From Staphylococcus sp. KG4-3 (GTDB lineage Bacteria; Bacillota; Bacilli; Staphylococcales; Staphylococcaceae), in NCBI RefSeq assembly GCF_033597815.2, contig NZ_CP166245.1, forward strand, positions 2,666,001-2,730,000: DNA of 64,000 bases, in the 5' to 3' direction. Of this stretch, positions 45,515 through 54,629 are shown one piece after another. The position numbers were made by a program, and so were the translations under genes. How positions within the stretch are numbered: position 1 is the first letter of the stretch; every line of letters starts with the position of its first letter. The notes beneath the pieces are model-generated. The model searched no databases. It had not been told where the DNA came from and worked only from the letters and a program-made list of their open reading frames with translations.

Positions 45515-48500
45515 TTAGTTATTTTTTTCTATCTTTTTTTCTTGTTTCCTTCTTAAGAGCATCATTGAACCTATAGCTCCTAGTAAAGTTCCAAAAATCC
45601 AACTATCTTTATTTTTTCCACCTGTATTAGGTAAATGAGTTAGTGACTTCATACTCTGTTTTGAATTTTCATTTGTTTCATTTTTCATTATTTGCAAATG
45701 GTTCGAAACTCCATTTAATTGTTGCTGATTTTGAGGAGGTCTTTCTTCTAATAACTTACTATCTCTATCATTTAAATATTGTTCTTTCACATTTTTATGC
45801 ATAGGATTATTTGTTTTTGAATTTTTGATAGCATTATCCAAATGTTTATTTACTTTAGCATGATTTTGACCTTTTATATTTGGTGATTCTACATCTAATG
45901 TTCCATTACTATCTTGGTCATTTACTTCTGGTGACATTACTGAACCGATTTGATCTAAACGACTTTGGAGAGCCTCTTTACCTATTGTACCATTCGGTAC
46001 ATTATTCAATTTCTCCGTTGCGTTTGTCTTAGCCGTTTCTAGCGCCTCAACTAATTTATCTAGCTCTGCTTTTTCTGTCGGATTGACTAAGCCATCTGAT
46101 GTGATTTCAGATAACTTGTTATTCGCAGCTACTTTGGCTTGTTCTGCTGCTTCAATCGCTTGTTGGGCATCATTTAATTGTTCCGTATCTAACACACCAT
46201 TACTATCTTGGTCGTTCACTTCTGGTGACGTTACCGAGCCTATTTGTTCTAAACGACTTTGTAACGCGTCCTTGCCTGCTGTACCATTCGGTACGTTATT
46301 CAATTTCTCTGTTGCGTTTGTCTTAGCCGTTTCTAGCACCTCAACTAATTTATCTAGCTCTGCTTTTTCTTTCGGATTGATTAATCCATCTGATGTGACT
46401 TCAGACAACTTGTTATCTGCGGATTGCTTAGCTTGTTCTAACGCCTCGATTGCTTGTTGCGCTTCAGTTAATTGTTCTGTATCTAAGACTCCGTTGCTAT
46501 CTTGGTCATTTACTTCTGGTGACGTTACTGAACCAATTTGATCTAAGCGACTTTGGAGCTCATCCTTACCTTCTGTACCATTCGGTACATTATTCAATTT
46601 CTCCGTTGCGTTTGTCTTAGCCGTTTCTAGCGCCTCAACTAATTTATCTAGCTCTGCTTTTTCTTTCGGATTGACTAAGCCATCTGATGTGATTTCAGAT
46701 AACTTGTTATTCGCAGCTACTTTGGCTTGTTCTGCTGCTTCAATCGCTTGTTGGGCATCATTTAATTGTTCCGTATCTAACACACCATTACTATCTTGGT
46801 CGTTCACTTCTGGTGACGTTACCGAGCCTATTTGTTCTAAACGACTTTGTAACGCGTCCTTGCCTGCTGTACCATTCGGTACGTTATTCAATTTCTCTGT
46901 TGCGTTTGTCTTAGCCGTTTCTAGCACCTCAACTAATTTATCTAGCTCTGCTTTTTCTTTCGGATTGATTAATCCATCTGATGTGACTTCAGACAACTTG
47001 TTATCTGCGGATTGCTTAGCTTGTTCTAACGCCTCGATTGCTTGTTGCGCTTCAGTTAATTGTTCTGTATCTAAGACTCCGTTGCTATCTTGGTCATTTA
47101 CTTCTGGTGACGTTACTGAACCAATTTGATCTAAGCGACTTTGGAGCTCATCCTTACCTTCTGTACCATTCGGTACATTATTCAATCTCTCCGTTGCGTT
47201 TGTTTTAGCCGTTTCTAGCGCCTCAACTAATTTATCTAATTCTGCTTTTTCTGTTGGGTTGACTAATCCATCTGCTGTAATCTCAGACAGCTTGTTATCT
47301 GCGGCTTGCTTAGCTTGTTCGGCTGCTTCAATCGCTTGTTGCGCTTCATTTAATTGCTCTGTATCTAACACACCATTACTATCTTGGTCGTTCACTTCTG
47401 GTGACGTTACCGAGCCTATTTGTTCTAAACGACTTTGTAACTCATCCTTACCTGTTGTACCATTCGGTACGTTATTCAATTTCTCTGTTGCGTTTGTTTT
47501 AGCCGTTTCTAACGCTTCAACTAATTTATCTAGCTCTGCTTTTTCTGTTGGATTGACTAAACCATCCGATGTAATTTCAGACAACTTGTTATCTACGGCT
47601 TGCTTAGCTTGTTCTACTGCTTCGATTGCTTGTTGCGCTTCAGTTAATTGCTCTGTATCTAAGACACCATTACTATCTTGGTCGTTCACTTCTGGTGATG
47701 TCACTGATCCGATTTGTTCTAAACGACTTTGTAACGCGTCCTTGCCTGCTGTACCATTCGGTACGTTATTCAATTTCTCTGTTGCGTTTGTCTTAGCCGT
47801 TTCTAGCACCTCAACTAATTTATCTAGCTCTGCTTTTTCTTTCGGATTGATTAATCCATCTGATGTGACTTCAGACAACTTGTTATCTGCGGATTGCTTA
47901 GCTTGTTCTAACGCCTCGATTGCTTGTTGCGCTTCAGTTAATTGTTCTGTATCTAAGACTCCGTTGCTATCTTGGTCATTTACTTCTGGTGACGTTACTG
48001 AACCAATTTGATCTAAGCGACTTTGGAGCTCATCCTTACCTTCTGTACCATTCGGTACATTATTTAGTTTTTCAGCCGCTGTTACTTTGGCTACCTCGAG
48101 TCCTTCAACTAACTTATCTAACTCTGCTTTTTCTTTCGGATTGATTAAGCCATCTGATGTGATTTCAGATAACTTGTTATCTACGGCTTGCTTAGCTTGT
48201 TCTGCTGCTTCAATCGCTTGTTGCGCTTCAGATAATTGTTCCGTATCTAAGACGCCGTTGCTATCTTGGTCATTTACTTCTGGGGATGTCACTGAAGCGA
48301 TTTGATCTAAACGACTTTGGAGCGCGTCTTTGCCTGCTGTACCATTCGGTACGTTATTCAATTTCTCTGTTGCGTTTGTCTTAGCCGTTTCTAGCGCTTC
48401 AACTAATTTATCTAATCCTTCTTTTTCAGTTGGGTTGATTAAGCCATCCGATGTGATTTCAGATAACTTGTTATCTACGGCTTGCTTCGCTTGTTCTACT

Positions 48501-51500
48501 GCCTCGATCGCTTGTTGTGCTTCATTTAATTGTTCTGTATCTAAGACACCATTACTATCTTGATCATTCACTTCTGGTGATGTTACTGAACCGATTTGAT
48601 TTAAACGACTTTGTAACGCGTCCTTGCCTGCTGTACCATTCGGTACGTTATTCAATTTCTCCGTTGCGTTTGTCTTAGCTGTTTCTAACGTCTCAATTAA
48701 TTTATCTAATTCTGCTTTTTCTGTTGGGTTGACTAATCCATCTGCTGTTATTTCAGATAACTTGTTATCTACGGCTTGCTTAGCTTGTTCGGCTACTTCG
48801 ATCGCTTGTTGCGCTTCAGTTAATTGCTCTGTATCTAACACACCATTACCATCTTGATCATTTACTTCTGGTGACGTTACTGAACCGATTTGATCTAAAC
48901 GACTTTGTAACGCATCCTTACCTGCTGTACCATTCGGTACGTTATTTAGTTTTTCAGTTGCGTTTGTCTTAGCCATTTCTAACGTCTCAATTAATTTATC
49001 TAATTCTGCTTTTTCTGTTGGAGTGATTAAGCCATCCGATGTAATTTCAGATAACTTGTTATTCGCAGACACTTTGGCTTGTTCTGATGCCTCAATCGCT
49101 TGTTGCGCTTCATTTAATTGTTCTGTATCTAAGACTCCGTTGCTATCTTGGTCATTTACTTCTGGAGATGTCACTGAACCAATTTGGTCTAAACGACTTT
49201 GTAACTCATCCTTACCTGCTGTACCATCCGGTACATTATTTAGTTTTTCAGTCGCTGTTACTTTGGCTGCTTCGAGTCCTTCAACTAACTTATCTAACTC
49301 TGCTTTTTCTTTCGGATTGATTAAGCCATCTGATGTTATTTCAGATAACTTGTTATTCGCAGCGACTTTGGCTTGTTCTACTGCTTCGATTGCTTGTTGC
49401 GCTTCAGATAATTGTTCCGTATCTAAGACGCCGTTGCTATCTTGGTCGTTCACTTCTGGTGACATTACTGAACCTATTTGTTCTAAACGACTTTGTAACG
49501 CGTCCTTGCCTGCTGTACCATTCGGTACGTTATTTAGTTTTTCAGCCGCTGTTACTTTGGCTGCCTCGAGTCCTTCAACTAACTTATCTAACTCTGCTTT
49601 TTCTGTTGGAGTGATTAAGCCATCTGATGTGACTTCAGATAACTTGTTATCCGCAGATACTTTGGCTTGTTCTGCTGCCTCAATCGCTTGTTGCGCTTCA
49701 GTTAATTGCTCTGTATCTAAGACTCCGTTACCATCTTGATCATTTACTTCTGGTGACGTTACTGAACCAATTTGATCTAAACGATTTTGTAACGCATCTT
49801 TTCCTGTTGTACCATTCGGTACATTATTTAGTTTTTCATTTGTGATTGTCTTAGCCGTTTCTAGCGCCTCAACTAATTTATCTAGCTCTGCTTTTTCTGT
49901 TGGGTTGACTAATCCATCCGATGTAATTTCAAACAACTTGTTATCTGCGACTTGCTTAGCTTGTTCGGCTGCTTCAATCGCTTGTTGCGCTTCAGTTAAT
50001 TGTTCCGTATCTAAGACTCCGTTGCTATCTTGGTCGTTCACTTCTGGTGACGTTACTGTACCGATTTGATCTAAACGACTTTGTAACGCGTCTTTTCCTT
50101 CTGTACCATTCGGTACGTTATTTAGTTTTTCAGTTGCGTTTGTCTTAGCTGTTTCTAACGCTTCAATTAATTTATCTAATTCTGCTTTTTCTGTTGGGTT
50201 GATTAAGCCATCTGATGTGACTTCAGACAACTTGTTATCTGCGGCTTGCTTCGCTTGTTCGGCTGCTTCAATCGCTTGTTGCGCTTCAGTTAATTGTTCC
50301 GTATCTAAGACTCCGTTGCTATCTTGGTCATTTACTTCTGGTGACGTTACTGAACCGATTTGATCTAAGCGACTTTGGAGCGCATCTTTTCCTTCTGTAC
50401 CATTCGGTACGCTATTCAGTTTCTCCGTTGCGTTTGTCTTAGCCGTTTCTAACGCTTCAATTAATTTATCTAATTTTGCTTTTTCTTTCGGATTGATTAA
50501 TCCATCTGATGTAATCTCAGACAACTTGTTATCTACGGCTTGCTTAGCTTGTTCGGCTGCTTCAATCGCTTGTTGCGCTTCAGTTAATTGTTCCGTATCT
50601 AAGACGCCGTTGCTATCTTGGTCGTTCACTTCTGGTGACGTCACTGAACCTATTTGATTAAATCTTCTTTGAAGTTCATCTTTACCGTCCGTTCCATCTA
50701 ATATGCTATTTAATTTATTAAGAGCACTTTGTTTTGCTTGTTCTAAATCATTACTCGCTTCATCAACCTTTTTCTTCTCAGAAGGATTTACTACTCCATC
50801 TTGTAATATTTTTGATAATTGTTGCTCAGCAAAATGTTTTGCTTGTTCAGCAATCTGAATAGCTTCCATAGCTTTTTGTTTTTTAGCTTTATTTAAAGCA
50901 TTATTAATACTTGTTGCTACTTCATCAATATCAACTGCTTGGTTTGTTATATTTACACCTCTAAGTACAAAAGGGTCTAAAGTGTCACTTAATATATATC
51001 CAAAAAGTTTATCTTTCTTAACATCTATATAATAATTTGCATCAAATGATATTATAAACTCAACTCTTCCTCCAGAGCCTCCACCTGTATTTGGGTTTCC
51101 ATTACTACCACTATTAGGCCTTGTATATGAATAATATCCAAGTTTATCTTTTTTTAATATCATTCTTTGTCTGCCATTATAAACAGCTACAACTTTTTTT
51201 ATTTTTTTACTGAGTGATTCATTAGGTCTTATGGCATAATTCTCAAATCTATATGTACCTCTACCTTTTTCTTTCTCTAACACCATGGTTGCTATTAAAA
51301 TTTCACCATCATCATAAAAAACGTCATCTTTAACTATACCAAACTTATTTTTAGTTACATCACTCTGCCCACCGAATGTATAGACTGCACCATAATCATT
51401 ATTATCCCTATTAAGCGTTAAATCTTTCATTTTATATAGCAATTCATTCATTAAACTTGCCTGGTGTGCTGTCACTCTTATATTTCTTGCTAATGAATAA

Positions 51501-52507
51501 TCACCATCAAAAACTCTATCATAAGCACTACGATTGTTTTTAAGTGCACTTTGTCTAATGATATTTCTTAAAAATAATTTTCGCTCCTCTTCTGTAAGTT
51601 CACTTCTATTTCTTTCTACTTCTCTAAATGCTTTTGTTAGGTTATCACCTTGTACTATAAGGTCATACATTATTCTATTACCAAAAAATCTGCTTAATAT
51701 ACTACTTGTATAACCAAACCTATTCAACGACCTTCTCATTCGAACTTTAGGTTTGCTTGATTCATCTTCTTTTATTTCATTAATAATATCAATTAAATCC
51801 GTACTTTCATTATCACTCTCTTTTTTAGAACTAATTGTATTATCTTTTAATGCATCTCCTTTTATTTTTTCCTTATCATTATTACTTTCTGGTTCAGTAT
51901 ATTTTTGTTCACTTTCATTAATTGTTTCATTTTTAATAGTAGGATGTATCTTACTTTTCAAGGAGGAGTTACTAGCATTATTTTGTGTAGGAGAATCTTT
52001 CTTACTTTCATCATAAATAGTAATTTCTTTTTCCTGTATGGTTGTTTGATCATTGTGAGGAATATTTTCATTTATTTCCTCTTTAGGTGTATTATCTTTG
52101 GACAGTGTATCTGTTGCTTCTCTTTTATTACCATCGTTATTATAACTTCTATTATTTTTCGATTCCGATACATCATTCGTTAACTCTTCACTTTTTGGTT
52201 TAACTAATTTTTTATTCTCCTCTTCGTCCTTTGACAATAATTCTTCTTTATTTACGTTATCTACTTTATTATTAAAATTTGAAGGTTTTTCTACACTAGT
52301 CTGATTTAATTCTAAATTGTGTTTATTTGTTACCTCACCTTCATGAGTTGTCGAATTCATTTCCTTTTCTATCACATCTGCTTTGGCATCACTGGTTTGG
52401 TTCATAAATAATATGGATCCTACTAAAACCGACGCAGTTCCCACAGTGAATTTTCGAATAGAATACTTATTATTTCTTTTAGCAATATATTCTTTGAGTA
52501 ATCTCAT
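45515..52507 (-). CDS. Giant LPXTG surface protein with 98-residue helical/calcium-loop repeats
   Basis: About 2,330 residues. A signal peptide with [19 protein letters not shown] (about 1-43) is followed by a long charged, Asn/Lys/Glu-rich region (about 44-270). An unrecognised folded domain (about 275-540; FGYTSSILSRFFGNRIMYDL, YGAVYTFGGQSDV) and one degenerate repeat come next, then 16 near-identical 98-residue repeats. Each has a helical part (TEAQQAIEAAEQAKQAVDNKL...LDKLVEALETAK) and a D-x-D-x-N-G-x-L-D loop. A short tail leads to LPNTG (about 2292), a membrane span and RRKQEKK. The ATG at 52507 is 12 bases from GGAG, a long spacing, but no better start is seen. Probably an adhesin; ligand unknown. 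Confidence 0.88.
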   Translation of the reverse strand: MRLLKEYIAKRNNKYSIRKFTVGTASVLVGSILFMNQTSDAKADVIEKEMNSTTHEGEVTNKHNLELNQTSVEKPSNFNNKVDNVNKEELLSKDEEENKKLVKPKSEELTNDVSESKNNRSYNNDGNKREATDTLSKDNTPKEEINENIPHNDQTTIQEKEITIYDESKKDSPTQNNASNSSLKSKIHPTIKNETINESEQKYTEPESNNDKEKIKGDALKDNTISSKKESDNESTDLIDIINEIKEDESSKPKVRMRRSLNRFGYTSSILSRFFGNRIMYDLIVQGDNLTKAFREVERNRSELTEEERKLFLRNIIRQSALKNNRSAYDRVFDGDYSLARNIRVTAHQASLMNELLYKMKDLTLNRDNNDYGAVYTFGGQSDVTKNKFGIVKDDVFYDDGEILIATMVLEKEKGRGTYRFENYAIRPNESLSKKIKKVVAVYNGRQRMILKKDKLGYYSYTRPNSGSNGNPNTGGGSGGRVEFIISFDANYYIDVKKDKLFGYILSDTLDPFVLRGVNITNQAVDIDEVATSINNALNKAKKQKAMEAIQIAEQAKHFAEQQLSKILQDGVVNPSEKKKVDEASNDLEQAKQSALNKLNSILDGTDGKDELQRRFNQIGSVTSPEVNDQDSNGVLDTEQLTEAQQAIEAAEQAKQAVDNKLSEITSDGLINPKEKAKLDKLIEALETAKTNATEKLNSVPNGTEGKDALQSRLDQIGSVTSPEVNDQDSNGVLDTEQLTEAQQAIEAAEQAKQAADNKLSEVTSDGLINPTEKAELDKLIEALETAKTNATEKLNNVPNGTEGKDALQSRLDQIGTVTSPEVNDQDSNGVLDTEQLTEAQQAIEAAEQAKQVADNKLFEITSDGLVNPTEKAELDKLVEALETAKTITNEKLNNVPNGTTGKDALQNRLDQIGSVTSPEVNDQDGNGVLDTEQLTEAQQAIEAAEQAKVSADNKLSEVTSDGLITPTEKAELDKLVEGLEAAKVTAAEKLNNVPNGTAGKDALQSRLEQIGSVMSPEVNDQDSNGVLDTEQLSEAQQAIEAVEQAKVAANNKLSEITSDGLINPKEKAELDKLVEGLEAAKVTATEKLNNVPDGTAGKDELQSRLDQIGSVTSPEVNDQDSNGVLDTEQLNEAQQAIEASEQAKVSANNKLSEITSDGLITPTEKAELDKLIETLEMAKTNATEKLNNVPNGTAGKDALQSRLDQIGSVTSPEVNDQDGNGVLDTEQLTEAQQAIEVAEQAKQAVDNKLSEITADGLVNPTEKAELDKLIETLETAKTNATEKLNNVPNGTAGKDALQSRLNQIGSVTSPEVNDQDSNGVLDTEQLNEAQQAIEAVEQAKQAVDNKLSEITSDGLINPTEKEGLDKLVEALETAKTNATEKLNNVPNGTAGKDALQSRLDQIASVTSPEVNDQDSNGVLDTEQLSEAQQAIEAAEQAKQAVDNKLSEITSDGLINPKEKAELDKLVEGLEVAKVTAAEKLNNVPNGTEGKDELQSRLDQIGSVTSPEVNDQDSNGVLDTEQLTEAQQAIEALEQAKQSADNKLSEVTSDGLINPKEKAELDKLVEVLETAKTNATEKLNNVPNGTAGKDALQSRLEQIGSVTSPEVNDQDSNGVLDTEQLTEAQQAIEAVEQAKQAVDNKLSEITSDGLVNPTEKAELDKLVEALETAKTNATEKLNNVPNGTTGKDELQSRLEQIGSVTSPEVNDQDSNGVLDTEQLNEAQQAIEAAEQAKQAADNKLSEITADGLVNPTEKAELDKLVEALETAKTNATERLNNVPNGTEGKDELQSRLDQIGSVTSPEVNDQDSNGVLDTEQLTEAQQAIEALEQAKQSADNKLSEVTSDGLINPKEKAELDKLVEVLETAKTNATEKLNNVPNGTAGKDALQSRLEQIGSVTSPEVNDQDSNGVLDTEQLNDAQQAIEAAEQAKVAANNKLSEITSDGLVNPKEKAELDKLVEALETAKTNATEKLNNVPNGTEGKDELQSRLDQIGSVTSPEVNDQDSNGVLDTEQLTEAQQAIEALEQAKQSADNKLSEVTSDGLINPKEKAELDKLVEVLETAKTNATEKLNNVPNGTAGKDALQSRLEQIGSVTSPEVNDQDSNGVLDTEQLNDAQQAIEAAEQAKVAANNKLSEITSDGLVNPTEKAELDKLVEALETAKTNATEKLNNVPNGTIGKEALQSRLDQIGSVMSPEVNDQDSNGTLDVESPNIKGQNHAKVNKHLDNAIKNSKTNNPMHKNVKEQYLNDRDSKLLEERPPQNQQQLNGVSNHLQIMKNETNENSKQSMKSLTHLPNTGGKNKDSWIFGTLLGAIGSMMLLRRKQEKKIEKNN
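45900..50650 (-). repeat. 16 tandem 294-bp repeats plus a partial copy
   Basis: The unit encodes 98 residues from SVTSPEVNDQDSNGVLDTEQ to QSRLDQIG. The last partial copy (SVMSPEVNDQDSNGTLD) ends near 45900. A 588-bp two-unit block at about 46081-46585 reappears without change at 46669-47173, and part of it again at 47731-48060, showing recent duplication. Confidence 0.92.
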
Positions 52508-52645
52508 AGATGTCTTATTCTCCTTTGTTGATAATATCCACGCTATTAACAATAATATTTATTTTTAAAAAGGAGCACTATACTTGTTAAGAATTCAGTA
52601 AAAATTTGAAACTTTAAAGTAAAAATATGGAATTAAACAAAAAAA

Positions 52646-52670
52646 CACACCCCAATTAAATTGGAATGTG
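52646..52670 (-). terminator. Terminator of the choloylglycine-hydrolase-family gene
   Basis: CACACCCCAA (52646-52655) pairs through G-T wobbles with TTGGAATGTG (52661-52670); on the minus strand TTTTTTTG follows. Confidence 0.75.
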
Positions 52671-52708
52671 CTTTCCATGCGAATATATCAGCTTTATTCT
52701 AAATTATA

Positions 52709-53695
52709 TTAGTCGATTAATTTATCTGTTACTAAACCCGAAACTGGTTCGAATATCGTTAATTCTTCTTTATTTAATAACTTTTCTGTGAGTTGTAATT
52801 CTGTAATCTGATTTGACTCGTACCATTTAATGTACATTGTGCGTGTAGTTAAATTTAGGACTGTTTGATACAAAGTATAATGTAGCGCCGCTTCTTCGTC
52901 TCTAACTGCACCTTTGGGTATACTAACAATTTCTAAAAGTTTAAATGCATTGAGTACATCTTCTTCTGCATTACTCGTTTCTTCTAAATTATTTTTTAAG
53001 TAAGCCATTCGAACAAAACGTTCCGCCGAAGTGTACCCACCAGGTAATCCGTACGTTCCACCTTCATTTCCTAGCGTTGGGAAAATAGTATTCATTAGTT
53101 GGCTTGCTTGAGGGCGTTGTGGCGTAATATTTATATAATTCCTCAAATTTTCATAGTGCCAATTCAAATCTGGATTGTTAGTTAAGACTCCTACTGGATT
53201 TTCATTTACGATCATAGTGCCATCTTTAAAAGTTAGCTCAATCGTTCTACCTGAATCATCAGTAATATGATAATGTAATGGAGGCACTTCAGCTATATCA
53301 TTGAGTGTGTGTGCGACAACATTTACGGATTTAGCATTTTCTATTAAATCTTCAATATTTCGATTGTAACCCAACACCCACGTGATCACTTCACTTTGAG
53401 CAATATTCATATACCCCTCTCGTACATCTGTGGCATATGTTGCATATCCTCTAAAATACTGTATTGAAGCACCGAGACCATGTTCATTGACGCCGTCTGC
53501 AAATAAGAATCCTTCCATATCACTACCCGATCCAACAAAACCATACTTTGTTTTACCTTTATATGCTACGCGTGATTCCCAATAAAAATGACGTGGTTGT
53601 ACTGCAGGGTTTCCTTTTAATTGATAAACAAAATCCATAGTGCGTCCTAATATCACCTGGTTACTTTTCGATAAATATGAAAAACCAGTGCACAT
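52709..53695 (-). CDS. Choloylglycine hydrolase / penicillin V acylase family amidase
   Basis: A 328-residue Ntn-hydrolase. After Met removal Cys2 (MCTGFSY) is the nucleophile; Arg18 and Asp21 (GRTMDF) are in place, and the family blocks FADGVNEHGLGAS and GVLTNNPDLNWH supply the asparagines of the active site. It is very close to the staphylococcal proteins annotated choloylglycine hydrolase. In vivo substrates may be conjugated bile salts, penicillin V or N-acyl-amides such as host fatty-acid amides; which one cannot be told. There is no signal peptide, so it is cytoplasmic. A monocistron. Confidence 0.92.
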   Translation of the reverse strand: MCTGFSYLSKSNQVILGRTMDFVYQLKGNPAVQPRHFYWESRVAYKGKTKYGFVGSGSDMEGFLFADGVNEHGLGASIQYFRGYATYATDVREGYMNIAQSEVITWVLGYNRNIEDLIENAKSVNVVAHTLNDIAEVPPLHYHITDDSGRTIELTFKDGTMIVNENPVGVLTNNPDLNWHYENLRNYINITPQRPQASQLMNTIFPTLGNEGGTYGLPGGYTSAERFVRMAYLKNNLEETSNAEEDVLNAFKLLEIVSIPKGAVRDEEAALHYTLYQTVLNLTTRTMYIKWYESNQITELQLTEKLLNKEELTIFEPVSGLVTDKLID

Positions 53696-53884
53696 GATTA
53701 ATCCGCTCCTTTCAACCTTCTCTATGTCAGAAATTAATTACTTTGTATCTTTCATCAATATTCATTTTAGTTAATTATACTTTATATTAATAGTAATTCG
53801 CTTGTGATATGCATGCACTTATGAAAAGCTAATACTTAAAACAAACTTTCACTATGTAACGACTTTCACTAACAATGACAATAA

Positions 53885-53940
53885 TAGGGACGGGAAAGAA
53901 ATCACCTTTTTTCAAAAATGATTGTGTTGTCCCATCCCTA
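53885..53940. repeat. Staphylococcal intergenic hairpin repeat
   Basis: TAGGGACGGGA (53885-53895) pairs with TCCCATCCCTA (53930-53940), with AAAGAAATCA inside; the same family as the unit at 29295. The rest of the gap 53696-54092 shows no gene. It may terminate nrdDG transcription. Confidence 0.7.
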
Positions 53941-54092
53941 TAAGTCTGAATATAAGTGAAAAGTCCGGTATATTTTCGCTCTAAATATACTTTAATGAAC
54001 TAATAGACACGCTTTGATAATAATGAACCGCTTTGTTAAGTTGGTAGTCTTGGTTATGAGATTATTTATCTCAACCTTCTTTCTACTTTAAA

Positions 54093-54629
54093 TTACGTTA
54101 ATTGTATTTCTCGTACTCGTGTTTGGGATAAAGATGCTTTTACGTCAATTACTCGTTGATTCAAAGAACCTTTATATGGTAGGTTAGGTTGATATAAATG
54201 GTTAATAAAAGGACCATCTACGAGCACATCTATATGATTAAGTAACTCATTTCTTTCACCTTTATCTTCCATTAAATATTCAAATAAAAAGCCTGTCCAA
54301 ACCCATAATGTTTTTGAATACCCAAATTTTTCCCTAAATGCTTGGGCGCACTTTAATGTAATGTCTAAATTACAAAATGGTTCTCCACCTAAGATACTTA
54401 ACCCAGAAATATAATCAGGTTCACAGTTTTCTAATATTTCTTCCAAAATTAAATCGTTAAATCTTTCACCATATCTAAAATTTTGCGCCACTTTGTTATA
54501 ACAATTTTCACAGGCAAATGGACATCCTGAGACATATAAACTACATCTGACACCTTCTCCATCAACAAAACTTTGTGACTCAATTTTGGCAATGTAACCT
54601 TGTCCCCTTTTAATGTCTAATATTGTCAT
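54093..54629 (-). CDS. nrdG: Anaerobic ribonucleotide reductase activating protein
   Basis: A 178-residue radical-SAM activase. The cluster-binding CX3CX2C is C36-PFA-C40-EN-C43 in LYVSGCPFACENCYNK, and GLSILGGEPFCN holds the SAM-contacting GGEP. It generates the glycyl radical in NrdD. The start is the ATG at 54629, which overlaps the nrdD stop by four bases (ATGA); an upstream in-frame start inside nrdD is not credible. Essential for dNTP synthesis without oxygen. Confidence 0.95.
   Translation of the reverse strand: MTILDIKRGQGYIAKIESQSFVDGEGVRCSLYVSGCPFACENCYNKVAQNFRYGERFNDLILEEILENCEPDYISGLSILGGEPFCNLDITLKCAQAFREKFGYSKTLWVWTGFLFEYLMEDKGERNELLNHIDVLVDGPFINHLYQPNLPYKGSLNQRVIDVKASLSQTRVREIQLT

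Noticed and set aside
46083..49739. Several long plus-strand Ser/Cys-rich open frames opposite the 98-residue repeats
   Set aside because: They are antisense shadows of the repeated coding sequence without starts, ribosome sites or domain homology.
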